Both the position numbers and the translations under genes were made by a program. The notes below the pieces were generated by a model, which did no database searches, was not told where the DNA came from, and saw only the letters and a program-made list of their open reading frames with translations. Below are positions 42,310 through 50,785 of a stretch of DNA of 54,838 bases, piece after piece. Within the stretch, counting starts at the first letter, position 1, and each line of letters starts with the position of its first letter. This DNA comes from a virus, in the IMG/VR virus record IMGVR_UViG_3300032285_003295, positions 1 through 54,838 of that record; one strand, 5' to 3'.

Positions 42310-43053
42310 TTAGGGTGATTGCAATTTATTTATCTCTTCTATAAATCTCTCTTTAGAAAGTTTATAAATCTCTGATTCCTCATCAAAATTCTCATATATC
42401 TCAATAACATAGAGACTAGGAAAATGCCCACTATTGGGATTGAACTCTTCTAGAATCTCGTGGTATATGTACTCGTAGCTAAGAGAAAAGAATGGATTTT
42501 TTAGATGTATTTTTTTCATCATAATCATCTCTTTTGACTTCTCTCCTGTTTTTATTTTAATGTTTGCTTTGAAGAAGTAGTTCAATAGCTTATCCGTAAT
42601 CATGTTCCTTATTATTAAAATACCTGATCCTTCTTCTTTACTGTGTGATTCGAATTTTGATTGAATTTTAAAGATCTTTATTTTAGACTCTTCCTCTTTT
42701 AGCATCTCTAGACATATCTCGGAGTATCCATACAGTGTTTCTAGAGATTGCTCAACGATGGCATCCAGTGAATCTTTCTCCTCTTTAGTTATTCTTTTAG
42801 CGCTAAACTTCTCAAAAAATGACTTTTCACTTTTTGTTAGGTATTGGTATATTGGATCCCACTTAGTCATACCATTTTCTTTATAGAGATTCAGTGATTT
42901 TACCAGTCTTGATATGTCCTTAAGGATTGAGAAGCAGGTGTCAGAGTTTAGTCCCTTGCTAGCACTTTTTAAATAGTCTAATAAAATGTACTCCTTTTGC
43001 TCCGAATCTAGGGGATCTTTTAGAAACCACAGGGGGCTCAATTTCTTTTTCAT
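42310..43053 (-). CDS. Conserved hypothetical phage protein
   Basis: A protein of about 247 residues beginning MKKKLSPLWFLKDPLDSEQK. The longer in-frame ATG at 43110 lies across the promoter region of the divergent gene, so the start at 43053 is preferred. The rest is helical with a beta-rich last third, ending near ERFIEEINKLQSP. No catalytic motif is recognised. It is divergent from the 43126 gene and shares a compact intergenic region of about 70 bases holding late elements for both strands. Confidence 0.6.
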   Translation of the reverse strand: MKKKLSPLWFLKDPLDSEQKEYILLDYLKSASKGLNSDTCFSILKDISRLVKSLNLYKENGMTKWDPIYQYLTKSEKSFFEKFSAKRITKEEKDSLDAIVEQSLETLYGYSEICLEMLKEEESKIKIFKIQSKFESHSKEEGSGILIIRNMITDKLLNYFFKANIKIKTGEKSKEMIMMKKIHLKNPFFSLSYEYIYHEILEEFNPNSGHFPSLYVIEIYENFDEESEIYKLSKERFIEEINKLQSP

Positions 43054-43063
43054 TGCCCAAATT

Positions 43064-43079
43064 TTATATAATCTATATA
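43064..43079 (-). promoter_or_regulatory. Late promoter-like elements, minus strand
   Basis: On the minus strand TATATAG (43079-43073) and TATATAA (43070-43064) lie 19 and 10 nt before the ATG at 43053. They face away from the plus-strand element at 43100. Confidence 0.45.
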
Positions 43080-43099
43080 TTTTAACTCGTTGGATAAGG

Positions 43100-43108
43100 G
43101 ATATATAC
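43100..43108 (+). promoter_or_regulatory. Late promoter-like GATATATAC
   Basis: GATATATAC lies 17 nt before the ATG at 43126. Its position rules out the in-frame TTG at 43090 as a start for the downstream gene. Confidence 0.55.
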
Positions 43109-43125
43109 AAGAAAAAGAACTCAGA

Positions 43126-43557
43126 ATGCCAAGAATTTACGACTATAGCTCATTTTCCTCATCAAATACTGGATCTAGTAGAGGCGAATATTCATTCGGT
43201 CTTCCTTTGAAATATGTTGATATCGACATTTACAATAGACCTGAGGAATATGCAAATATAGAGGATGCTAAGGTTTTTATAGAATACTCTGTTAGTCTTG
43301 ATGTTGAAAAAGATGGTATATCTGGAGTAAATTTCTTAGTGAATAGTGTGGAAGTTGAATTCTCTGTGGATGATTATCCAAATCCAGTTAAGCAATTTGA
43401 TATCGACCTAATTCCTGGCAAAACTATAGATATAGGTCAGATGAAATCTGATGTTGGCGAAAATCCAATTCCGACAAATCCAACGGGGATAAAGATAAAC
43501 ATGAACATGTCAACTGACCCCAAGAAATTTGATGTCATCGTTTCATTCGGTTCCTAA
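43126..43557 (+). CDS. Small beta-rich hypothetical late protein
   Basis: A 143-residue protein starting MPRIYDYSSF. The composition (alternating polar and hydrophobic residues, many Asp, Val, Ile) suggests a beta sandwich, for example YVDIDIYNRPEEYANIEDAKV and later FDIDLIPGKTIDIG. No family is recognised. It is the first gene after a late promoter-like element and is followed after 14 nt by a gene with a targeting-type N-terminus. A virion role is plausible. Confidence 0.55.
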   Translation: MPRIYDYSSFSSSNTGSSRGEYSFGLPLKYVDIDIYNRPEEYANIEDAKVFIEYSVSLDVEKDGISGVNFLVNSVEVEFSVDDYPNPVKQFDIDLIPGKTIDIGQMKSDVGENPIPTNPTGIKINMNMSTDPKKFDVIVSFGS

Positions 43558-43571
43558 TATTTAATATTAAA

Positions 43572-44534
43572 ATGTCAATACTAAACTTTTCCGATTTTTC
43601 CAGAATAAATGAGTCAGAGGACCATTACAATATCCCTGGGGTTATTTCCACTGATGAGGGTGGATACGAATTTCATGTTTGTGATTCAACGTCCGGTGGT
43701 GCTGACGATGATAAGATAGTTGTATCTAAGATTAATGGAAATTCAATCTGTCTTACGTATTTAAAAGACGATGGTGAAGATGCGGATTCTTTATGGATCC
43801 CTTTAGATGCAATGGATATACAGAAAGATTCGGATAATAAGATAACTAAAATTGTTTTAAGCCCTTATAATCGTTGGTTCTCAGATCCTTCTAATTCTGT
43901 AAAGGTAGATGACTTTATTGAGTCATTTGCAGATAGCATAGAAACCACTAAAATGAGACAAGATCCTTCTATGGGTGATTTTGCCAAAGATGATGTTGAA
44001 ATGGTTTTAGATATTCTAGATCTTCCCCTGAAGGTGGCTGAATTTTCTAAAACCGATGATAATACTTGGGAAGCTGTTTTAGATAATGGATCTTTAATAG
44101 AAATAAAGAAGAGAAGCAAGGATGATCTAATGGGATCTTTTAAAATCTACACTAATAAATCTGATTACCTTCCATCTATTTTTATAAAGAATAATTCAGG
44201 TAAAAAATCAACAACCTTTAATTTGGGTGATGCGGAAATCCCTGAGATGGAGGAGGAGATAGGATTTTCAGATTTAAAGAACGGTTCACCATATCATAAA
44301 TATCTTATCAAGAAGTGCTTCGGCATAGGTTCTGAAGGGGATAAAGACAACTTGGTTAATTACTTTAAAGATGTTGTAGGTACACACAGTAATGACTATA
44401 AAAATTCAGAAGACGCTAATATCAAAAAATCAGGCGAACAAAAATCTGAATACATTAAAAGAATGGCTAAGGTTCTCACCACATTTTTGCCATTTAATGA
44501 TGTCCAGGAGATGTCAAGGGTTGAATTAAAGTAG
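43572..44534 (+). CDS. Putative internal head protein
   Basis: A 320-residue acidic protein. The N-terminus MSILNFSDFSRINESED has INE at residues 12-14, again the prohead protease-type site near residue 14 seen in other candidates. The body is beta-rich at first (GGYEFHVCDSTSGG, IVVSKINGNSICLTYL), with a helical C-terminus. No enzyme motif is recognised. The gene shares the transcript of the preceding small beta-rich protein. Confidence 0.5.
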   Translation: MSILNFSDFSRINESEDHYNIPGVISTDEGGYEFHVCDSTSGGADDDKIVVSKINGNSICLTYLKDDGEDADSLWIPLDAMDIQKDSDNKITKIVLSPYNRWFSDPSNSVKVDDFIESFADSIETTKMRQDPSMGDFAKDDVEMVLDILDLPLKVAEFSKTDDNTWEAVLDNGSLIEIKKRSKDDLMGSFKIYTNKSDYLPSIFIKNNSGKKSTTFNLGDAEIPEMEEEIGFSDLKNGSPYHKYLIKKCFGIGSEGDKDNLVNYFKDVVGTHSNDYKNSEDANIKKSGEQKSEYIKRMAKVLTTFLPFNDVQEMSRVELK

Positions 44535-44538
44535 GCAT

Positions 44539-44560
44539 CCGAAACAATTCCGTATAATTT
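44539..44560 (+). promoter_or_regulatory. Weak promoter, CCG-N11-TATAATTT
   Basis: CCG at 44539-44541, 11 bases and TATAATTT at 44553-44560, 15 nt before the ATG at 44576. Two of the six fixed positions of TAnnTTTG differ. A second CCG at 44550 does not give a good -7 element. Confidence 0.35.
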
Positions 44561-44575
44561 TTTCTACAATCCATA

Positions 44576-44851
44576 ATGGAGATGCACAAAGATTTTTGTT
44601 TGGAGGTGGGTAGTTCTATCATAATTAAGAAGAATAGTGGTAATAAGTGCATGGAGTTTTCTAGACACACTGATCCGGTTTTAGATAACATAGTGGAAAT
44701 GTGGACCTATGACATAAAGAAGGGTAAATCGGGAAAGCCTACATGGTTAATATTAAAAGATCTTCCAGTTTTCTTGAATTCATATTTAGCTTATGGTGAA
44801 TATACAATAGTTGAACCTGGAACAAAACCTATTAAAAAGAGTAAAAAATAA
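44576..44851 (+). CDS. Small hypothetical protein
   Basis: A 91-residue basic protein, unrecognised. It has an N-terminal beta-type stretch (FCLEVGSSIIIKKNSG), a central WTYDIKKGKSGKPTWLILKDL, and a Lys-rich tail. An alternative Met at residue 3 exists. It is the first gene of a small run of non-structural-looking genes that includes the Nudix hydrolase, with a weak promoter of the metabolic class upstream. Confidence 0.5.
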   Translation: MEMHKDFCLEVGSSIIIKKNSGNKCMEFSRHTDPVLDNIVEMWTYDIKKGKSGKPTWLILKDLPVFLNSYLAYGEYTIVEPGTKPIKKSKK

Positions 44852-44856
44852 ATAGA

Positions 44857-45507
44857 ATGGGGAATTTACTAAAGTCCCTATTTGGGACAAAAAAAGATAA
44901 AAAAATGACATCCAACGAACAATCCACTCAAGATCTTCATAGTAAATACTCAAATCTAGATTTCCAGTGGATTAAAGGGGAAAATCTATCTGCAAATGAA
45001 GTCTTTAAAGGGGTAAGCACAAATGGTGATTTTACTTTTATAGAGTTTCAAAGTGGAAGAAGAATTAATATAGATTTGCTTGATGAATACATGGTGAGTT
45101 TTCCAGCTCTACCTCCGGAGCAGCCTAAGAATCTTCCCGCTCCCAATAAGGAAATCCCAGTATCTAAACCAGACTCTTCAGTAACTGATATAGTTTATGA
45201 AGATGCTAAATCCCCACAAAATGACTCTCCGATATATAAGTTACTAAAGAAGCAGAAAAAGAACATGGTAGAGGTTTCAATTAAGATAAAATTGAATCTT
45301 CCTCCGAAGGATCTTTATAGTGTTCTCCTGAGTTCTTTTGAAGATGCGGAAAGGGAAATAACTGAGTTTGTGTTAGACGGTGTTGATATAGAAAATATTA
45401 AAAATTCTTTGGCTGAGTCTGTGAAAAAATCATATTATACAGATTCACCAAAGCCTTCCTCCGATAAAACTTCTTCTAAGAAAATTAATAAAATAGAAAC
45501 CCCTTAA
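44857..45507 (+). CDS. Hypothetical protein
   Basis: A 216-residue protein, unrecognised. The start MGNLLKSLFGTKKDKK is a basic amphipathic helix. A small domain with FQWIKGENLSANEVFKG and FIEFQSGRRINIDLL follows. A Pro-rich linker at residues about 85-125 leads to a helical domain and a Lys/Ser-rich tail. It sits 5 nt after the preceding gene and 1 nt before the Nudix gene, so it is co-transcribed with both. Confidence 0.5.
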   Translation: MGNLLKSLFGTKKDKKMTSNEQSTQDLHSKYSNLDFQWIKGENLSANEVFKGVSTNGDFTFIEFQSGRRINIDLLDEYMVSFPALPPEQPKNLPAPNKEIPVSKPDSSVTDIVYEDAKSPQNDSPIYKLLKKQKKNMVEVSIKIKLNLPPKDLYSVLLSSFEDAEREITEFVLDGVDIENIKNSLAESVKKSYYTDSPKPSSDKTSSKKINKIETP

Positions 45508-45508
45508 G

Positions 45509-46093
45509 ATGAGCGAAAAAGATAAAGTAGTATCTTCAAACCAATGGTTTGATGTAATTGAAAGAAATGGTATTATTGGGGTTAAACCAAATTCTGATTC
45601 TGTTATTATACTTCCTTTTATATGTGACGATCAGGGATTACCCTTAATGATTGGTGTCCTAAAGGAGAGGAATCAATTCAGAGAAGGCGGATATTCGCTA
45701 AGTCTTATATCAGGAACTTGCGAAGATACAGATTCGAGTTTTTTAGAAACCGCCAAGAGAGAATTAAAGGAGGAATCAGGATTTACTGTTGATGATAATG
45801 ACAAATGGTTCTTTTTAGGAACAGTAACAGCTTCTAAGTTTGTTGATAATGAACACCCCTGTTTTGCAGTTAATGTAACAGGAATAGAGAAAGGAGAAGC
45901 AACAACAGACGGATCTGAGCATGAAAGACTTTCACAGTTTATGTTCATTCCAGCAAATGATGTAGTTAAATCTAAAGATGTTTTTATCCCGGCTTTATTT
46001 TTAAAGCTTTTTAAATATGTTGTTGGAATGGATCTCTATAATAGAGAGGATTCTGTTTTTGGCAAACCCAAGGGATTTACTAGTGAAATTTAA
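45509..46093 (+). CDS. Nudix hydrolase
   Basis: A 194-residue protein with a Nudix box. TAKRELKEESGF carries Arg84, Glu85, Glu88, Glu89 and Gly91, which bind the metal of the nucleotide diphosphate. The preceding Gly-rich part of the box (SGTCEDTDSSF) is slightly irregular. It would cleave a nucleoside diphosphate linked to another group, such as ADP-ribose, a sugar nucleotide, NADH or a capped RNA end. Phage T4 NudE has a similar general role, but orthology cannot be claimed. It is followed by small unknown genes. Confidence 0.8.
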   Translation: MSEKDKVVSSNQWFDVIERNGIIGVKPNSDSVIILPFICDDQGLPLMIGVLKERNQFREGGYSLSLISGTCEDTDSSFLETAKRELKEESGFTVDDNDKWFFLGTVTASKFVDNEHPCFAVNVTGIEKGEATTDGSEHERLSQFMFIPANDVVKSKDVFIPALFLKLFKYVVGMDLYNREDSVFGKPKGFTSEI

Positions 46094-46105
46094 AATTGAA
46101 ATATA

Positions 46106-46408
46106 ATGGCTAGAAATTCTATGACGAAGAAGGAAGAGGCTAAGATGTTAAATGATCTAGGTCTTCCTACAGATTTTCTTAAAAAACAAGGCGACTTAGA
46201 CTCTAGAATTGAACAGGGTAAAAATAAGCACAGAACTTTTGTGCAGGAAATGAAAAATCAAGAAATCAAGGCAAAGCTATCAAAAAATCCTTTCTCTGTT
46301 GATAGACCAGAGATTTTTTTCTACCGAGGTCAAGAAAATTCTGAATATTCAAACCTTAGCTCCCTACTTATGAATAGGAAATGGGAGGACGATGAAAACG
46401 ACATGTAA
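46106..46408 (+). CDS. Small hypothetical protein
   Basis: A 100-residue charged, mostly helical protein, with MTKKEEAKMLNDLGLPTDFLKKQG at the start and an acidic end (WEDDENDM). No family is recognised. It lies 12 nt after the Nudix gene in the same run. The stop is close to or overlaps the next start, depending on which ATG is used there. Confidence 0.5.
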   Translation: MARNSMTKKEEAKMLNDLGLPTDFLKKQGDLDSRIEQGKNKHRTFVQEMKNQEIKAKLSKNPFSVDRPEIFFYRGQENSEYSNLSSLLMNRKWEDDENDM

Positions 46409-46415
46409 ACCTGAA

Positions 46416-46745
46416 ATGGGAAAAAATACCATTGCTAATATCTATATCTCCAAATACTCCCCCAAGGAGGCTAAAAAGAGGTCCTGTCTGGACTGTGATT
46501 TTTATATTGTAGACATCTCCAAAATTATAAGAGATCTGGGCTATGAAATAGACGATCTGACCAGTGAATCTGAGTTTATCCTTAATTACACCATTCGCAA
46601 GAAAATTATACATGGAATATATAGTACGAAGTGTGATAGCATACTCGTTTGCTATAGAAATGCAACCCCGGAATTTGTTGAAAATTTGGACAATTTCCTA
46701 GGAGAACTTTCCGGATCTGTCGAGTACACTATCCACGAATTGTAA
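46416..46745 (+). CDS. Small hypothetical protein
   Basis: About 109 residues from the ATG at 46416 (MGKNTIANIYISKYS). An in-frame ATG at 46392 would add 8 residues and overlap the preceding gene by 17 nt. Cys residues in RSCLDCDFY form a CxxC pair. Beta-rich parts alternate with a helical EFVENLDNFLGELSG. No family is recognised. It is the last gene before the baseplate block. Confidence 0.5.
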   Translation: MGKNTIANIYISKYSPKEAKKRSCLDCDFYIVDISKIIRDLGYEIDDLTSESEFILNYTIRKKIIHGIYSTKCDSILVCYRNATPEFVENLDNFLGELSGSVEYTIHEL

Positions 46746-46761
46746 AAATTAGGATAGTTTA

Positions 46762-48594
46762 ATGCCAGGATTTGATAGACCCTCTACGGGATTACTCCAG
46801 GAAGCTTTATTTCAGAGTAACGCAAATAGTATAGTTTCTAGATATAGCAATCTCGGGGCCAATAACCCAAACAAAGGTCCTACTGCTAGGTCCCTCTTCT
46901 ATGAGGCTGCTAAGAGAATTCCTAGCAAATATGGGCAGTTTCTATTTTACTCTTTAGGCAGTTATCAGAATGATTTTATAGACGCATACTACCGTTCAGA
47001 ATCTAGAGATTATAACCTCGCTGTTTCATCTTTGGCTTCTAAGAACCCATCTGCCGGATTTTTAGTAAGGGAAACACTGAATAATGAGATGGCTTCATCC
47101 AATGGTATTCTTGGTGGAATTCAGGCTTCATATACTGGTAATATAGTTGGTGGTCTCTCCGCTCCGTACTATTGGAAAGATTTTTTATATTGTAAATATT
47201 ACGGAACAATTCCTAATAACTATATGATTACTCTAAGGAGATTTCCAACACCTGTTTTAGATAACCTTAGCGTGCCTTCAGCTATTACAAGCTCAGAGTC
47301 TTACCATAAAGAGGGTGTTGGACGTCCTGTTGCCCAAGCAGTAACGTGGTACGGTGGTAACACATCAAATACCTTAAATACTCTCTTAACTTTTACAACC
47401 GGAATAGAGTGGGAATCTAAACCTCAAGATATAACCAAAACCCAACAGGCTTTCTCGCAAGGATTCTTCCAGGATGGTCCTATTAGTTTTTTAACACGAG
47501 CATTAGGCGCAGGATCCAATGGAACCGCTGATGGTGTGCTTGCACTCATAGATGGTACTGCAAATGCATCGGACGTTAGATCTGCAAATACAAATGCAAT
47601 TAGAGCCGCCAAACTTAGAGATAGAGCTAAAGATCCAAATGGTCTTGGATTGCTGAGCGAGTACATTTGGGTGCCTGTTGATTTTGTTAAGAGTACACAG
47701 ATAAGAGCACCGGGCTTGAGTTTCACTTGGTCTGACCTTAGTGTTGTTTTTGAATATGAGCTTTCTTCTGTTGGTGAAGTGAATACCAAAGCTGCTATGC
47801 TAGATATATTAGGTAATCTTTTATCAATAGGAACAAACTATGGCAATTTCCTAACCCCTGATATCAGATATGACTCCAGATTTCCACCCATTGGATTTCC
47901 CGGAGGCGACTCTGGACTTGAGATGTACTACAAAGATCCTCTAGGATGGATTATACAATACGCCGATGAAATCTCTGGAATTGCGAATTTTTCCGACGGA
48001 AAGGGAAGTAGCGGGGATAGTGGAGAATCGACAAGTACACTAGAATCAGTAAGAGCTAAATTAGCACAGCTTCTTAATGGAGGTGGATCCACTTCAGCTG
48101 ACCTTATTAAAATGGCTAAAGATTTGGGAAAGGAACTCGGAGCAGCTGGAGGAAGGCTTTTCAGGCAAGCTGTAACCGCGGAGTTTATTGAAAAATTTCA
48201 AGCCCCCATATCTTTGCTAACAGGAGCTCCTGTAGGCGAGTGGCATCTTACCATAGGAAATCCATGTAATCCTATAGCTATGATAGGAAATCTAGTTTGC
48301 ACAGGGGTGAGCATATCTTTTTCTGAAAAATTAGGACCTGATGATTTTCCCACCGGTATAAAAGCAACTTTCACTCTAAGACACGGAAGAGAAAGAGAAA
48401 GAGGTGAGATTGAAAGTATATTTAATAGGGGTGATGGAAGATTGTATCAATCTTCTCTTTCAACTTCTGCATCTTCTCAGTCATTTGCTTCTACTGCAGA
48501 TATCAACGGTCAGATATTAAGCGAGAATACCCCGACTAATTTCAATAACCAATCAGTCTGGACAAATGATATAGGAGCCCAAATACCAAGATAA
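46762..48594 (+). CDS. Baseplate structural protein
   Basis: A 610-residue protein at the start of the baseplate block. The N-terminal third is of unknown fold with a Tyr/Phe-rich part (YYWKDFLYCKYYGTIPNNY). The last 110 residues carry the pattern GEWHLTIGNPCNPIAMIGN, FSEKLGPDDFPTGIKATFTL, RHGRERERGEIESIFN, a conserved C-terminal module of large myophage baseplate or tail-tube cap proteins. Putative role: tube initiation at the hub (gp48/gp54 type) or wedge component. Family is clear as phage structural; the exact T4 equivalent is not. Confidence 0.6.
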   Translation: MPGFDRPSTGLLQEALFQSNANSIVSRYSNLGANNPNKGPTARSLFYEAAKRIPSKYGQFLFYSLGSYQNDFIDAYYRSESRDYNLAVSSLASKNPSAGFLVRETLNNEMASSNGILGGIQASYTGNIVGGLSAPYYWKDFLYCKYYGTIPNNYMITLRRFPTPVLDNLSVPSAITSSESYHKEGVGRPVAQAVTWYGGNTSNTLNTLLTFTTGIEWESKPQDITKTQQAFSQGFFQDGPISFLTRALGAGSNGTADGVLALIDGTANASDVRSANTNAIRAAKLRDRAKDPNGLGLLSEYIWVPVDFVKSTQIRAPGLSFTWSDLSVVFEYELSSVGEVNTKAAMLDILGNLLSIGTNYGNFLTPDIRYDSRFPPIGFPGGDSGLEMYYKDPLGWIIQYADEISGIANFSDGKGSSGDSGESTSTLESVRAKLAQLLNGGGSTSADLIKMAKDLGKELGAAGGRLFRQAVTAEFIEKFQAPISLLTGAPVGEWHLTIGNPCNPIAMIGNLVCTGVSISFSEKLGPDDFPTGIKATFTLRHGRERERGEIESIFNRGDGRLYQSSLSTSASSQSFASTADINGQILSENTPTNFNNQSVWTNDIGAQIPR

Positions 48595-48603
48595 TTTAAA
48601 CAA

Positions 48604-49191
48604 ATGGCACTACTAATAGACACAATATCGAAAAATAAATCAGTCTTCAATCCATCGCCGGATTTGAATTCATCAAGATATGGAATATGGGATTTAACAA
48701 AGGCTTCAGTCTCTTTTAATGGTGTTGATCCACAGATTAGTAGTTTTGCTATAGTTCCTGATTATTTTGCAATGAGACCTGATTTGGTGGCAACTCTTAA
48801 AATGGGTGATCAAAATAGAATGGGTGGTCTTTTAAAGTTCAACGGAATAAGCAATCCTTTTGCTGTGGCTCCTGGACAGATCTTAGCCATTCCCACTAAT
48901 CAAACGATTGATGAGATTTTTAGAGCTAAGAAAATAGATGAGCAGAAAGCTCCTGCCTCTAATACTAACACAAATCCTCTTCAGGCTTTCAAGAAAAATC
49001 AAGAGCAGAAGAAGTTTCAGGTTAGTCCTGGTAGAAAAAAATTCTTAGAGGACAAGATTAAAAACAAACCTGATTTAAGTTTGCCTCCTAACGTAGCACA
49101 GCCGAACGATAAACCCGTTCTCAAGAAAGAAGGATTTATTGTCTTTGCTCCTAACTCAGGTGGTGGAGGATTTAATGTACCAATTCAATAA
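48604..49191 (+). CDS. Baseplate wedge protein, gp53-like with LysM-type segment
   Basis: A 195-residue protein. The N-terminal part has SSRYGIWDLTKA and later VPDYFAMRPDLVATLKMGD. The segment FNGISNPFAVAPGQILAIPT at residues about 80-99 reads as a LysM-like fold, as described in T4 gp53 (196 residues). The second half is Lys/Asn/Gln-rich and probably disordered. In T4, gp53 links neighbouring baseplate wedges. Location between two baseplate genes and the near-identical length support the call. Confidence 0.55.
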   Translation: MALLIDTISKNKSVFNPSPDLNSSRYGIWDLTKASVSFNGVDPQISSFAIVPDYFAMRPDLVATLKMGDQNRMGGLLKFNGISNPFAVAPGQILAIPTNQTIDEIFRAKKIDEQKAPASNTNTNPLQAFKKNQEQKKFQVSPGRKKFLEDKIKNKPDLSLPPNVAQPNDKPVLKKEGFIVFAPNSGGGGFNVPIQ

Positions 49192-49199
49192 TCTGATCT

Positions 49200-50759
49200 A
49201 TGGCAATTGATAAAATACAAATAGTTTCTTCTGCTTTAAATAACATTAAACTTGATGAACTAGTTCAGGTTGATAGAGCTAATGGTTCTTCTGATGTTGA
49301 AACACTTAGGGATAAGGGGGAAACGAGTGAAAAATCTACTGGTCTTTACGTTCCTTTTATTGTTGTAAATGGCTATAATATTACTAAATATTTAACTAAA
49401 TTTTATTTAGACCTTAGTGGGTTTCTTCCCACCGTTAGATTTTCTTTTATAGCGGCAGAGAGTGTTTTCATTTCTGTTAACTACCCAAAAGATGGCGATA
49501 TAGTTTCTGTTTATCTTAGAGCACCTGGTGATTTTTACAAACCATTCCGAATGGATTTTAATGTACTTAGCGTAGCTAGTGAGCCAACCAGTAGATACGC
49601 AGAAGGAGGTGTAGATCATAAAGCTAAAGGAATTAATTTAAGATTCACGATAACTGGGGAATGTAGAATTCCTGGTCTATATACGCAAAGGATTAAATCA
49701 TTCAGCAACCTGTCCTCGAATGATTGCTTGCTGGAGGTTTCACAAGATCTCAATTTAGGATTTGCCTCTAACGAAAAGACAACAGATGATAAAATGACAT
49801 GGATTTGTCCATCTTACTCCTATTATGACTTTATTCAGGAAGTTGCTATCAGAGCTTATAAGGATGATCATTCAAGCTTCTTCGATTGCTGGATAGATTC
49901 ATATTACACTTTAAATTTTGTGAATCTGGGTAACCAATTTTCATATACCAAATCACCTGATCAGAAGGCGGTCTTCCTTCCTGGAAACAGCCAAGCAGGT
50001 CTTAGCGTTAGTAATGCGATACCAGGAACACCCGACACCGACCCTGTAGAAATGTCACTATTGATAACAAATCTAACTGGATATGGTACAGTACCATATT
50101 TTCCAATCGGATATACTCTAACATCAAGAGCGGGGAATAACACTAATAGGATGGGGTACGTTAACGAGATTGGATTTTACGATGAAACATCAGATAAAAA
50201 AGATCCATCCCAAAAATATGTAAAGTATGACGTAGAGACTCAAACTCCTGAAAGTGTTTCAACAGGTATGATACTTCAGAAAGGAAGAGCTAGAGAAAAC
50301 AACTACAAGGACGAGAAGAGAATAGAATGGCACGGAGTTTTAAACACGAGAACATCGGATACCTCCGGGGGAGTTCACGAAAACTTTCTTCATGCTAAAG
50401 TTCAAAATCTAATCAATGTAAATGATGTTACTAAGATGACCCTAGAAGTTGAGCTTATGAATTATTTTCCTGGGATCTATAGAGGACAAGTTCTTCCTGT
50501 CCAACTCTATGCTTTTGATAACGATGTGAGAGCTCAGAATGTTGGAGCTCAGGGAAACAAGCAGACCAACACTAGCGGACAGCCAACGCTTGATGTTTTT
50601 CTTTCTGGAAATTACGTGGTAATGGGAATGAGCGTTTATTGGAGCTATGGAGGAGTAATGAGGCAGAGTTTAACTCTCGCTAAAAGAGAATGGACCGCTA
50701 ATTCATCCGGATCTCTTCCGAAAGCTTTCCCCGTTTCTTTAACCAAGGGGATATTCTAA
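49200..50759 (+). CDS. Baseplate hub protein (gp27/gpD-like)
   Basis: A 519-residue protein beginning with an extended polar part, then a beta domain with YVPFIVVNGYNITKYLTKFYL and IVSVYLRAPGD. The centre has SSNDCLLEVSQDLNLGFA and WICPSYSYYDFIQEVAIRAY, the two-helix arrangement of tail hub proteins of the gpD/gp27 kind. The C-terminal part has GRARENNYKDEKRIEWHG, typical of the hub domain joining the tube. The OB-fold spike gene two ORFs later fits this role. Fold-level assignment only. Confidence 0.5.
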   Translation: MAIDKIQIVSSALNNIKLDELVQVDRANGSSDVETLRDKGETSEKSTGLYVPFIVVNGYNITKYLTKFYLDLSGFLPTVRFSFIAAESVFISVNYPKDGDIVSVYLRAPGDFYKPFRMDFNVLSVASEPTSRYAEGGVDHKAKGINLRFTITGECRIPGLYTQRIKSFSNLSSNDCLLEVSQDLNLGFASNEKTTDDKMTWICPSYSYYDFIQEVAIRAYKDDHSSFFDCWIDSYYTLNFVNLGNQFSYTKSPDQKAVFLPGNSQAGLSVSNAIPGTPDTDPVEMSLLITNLTGYGTVPYFPIGYTLTSRAGNNTNRMGYVNEIGFYDETSDKKDPSQKYVKYDVETQTPESVSTGMILQKGRARENNYKDEKRIEWHGVLNTRTSDTSGGVHENFLHAKVQNLINVNDVTKMTLEVELMNYFPGIYRGQVLPVQLYAFDNDVRAQNVGAQGNKQTNTSGQPTLDVFLSGNYVVMGMSVYWSYGGVMRQSLTLAKREWTANSSGSLPKAFPVSLTKGIF

Positions 50760-50763
50760 AAGA

Positions 50764-50778
50764 GATAAATATAATAAA
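50764..50778 (+). promoter_or_regulatory. AT-rich upstream element of repeat-tailed baseplate gene
   Basis: AGATAAATATAATAA also occurs before the tail tube gene at 516. It ends 7 nt upstream of the ATG at 50786. Confidence 0.3.
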
Positions 50779-50785
50779 TTTTTAA

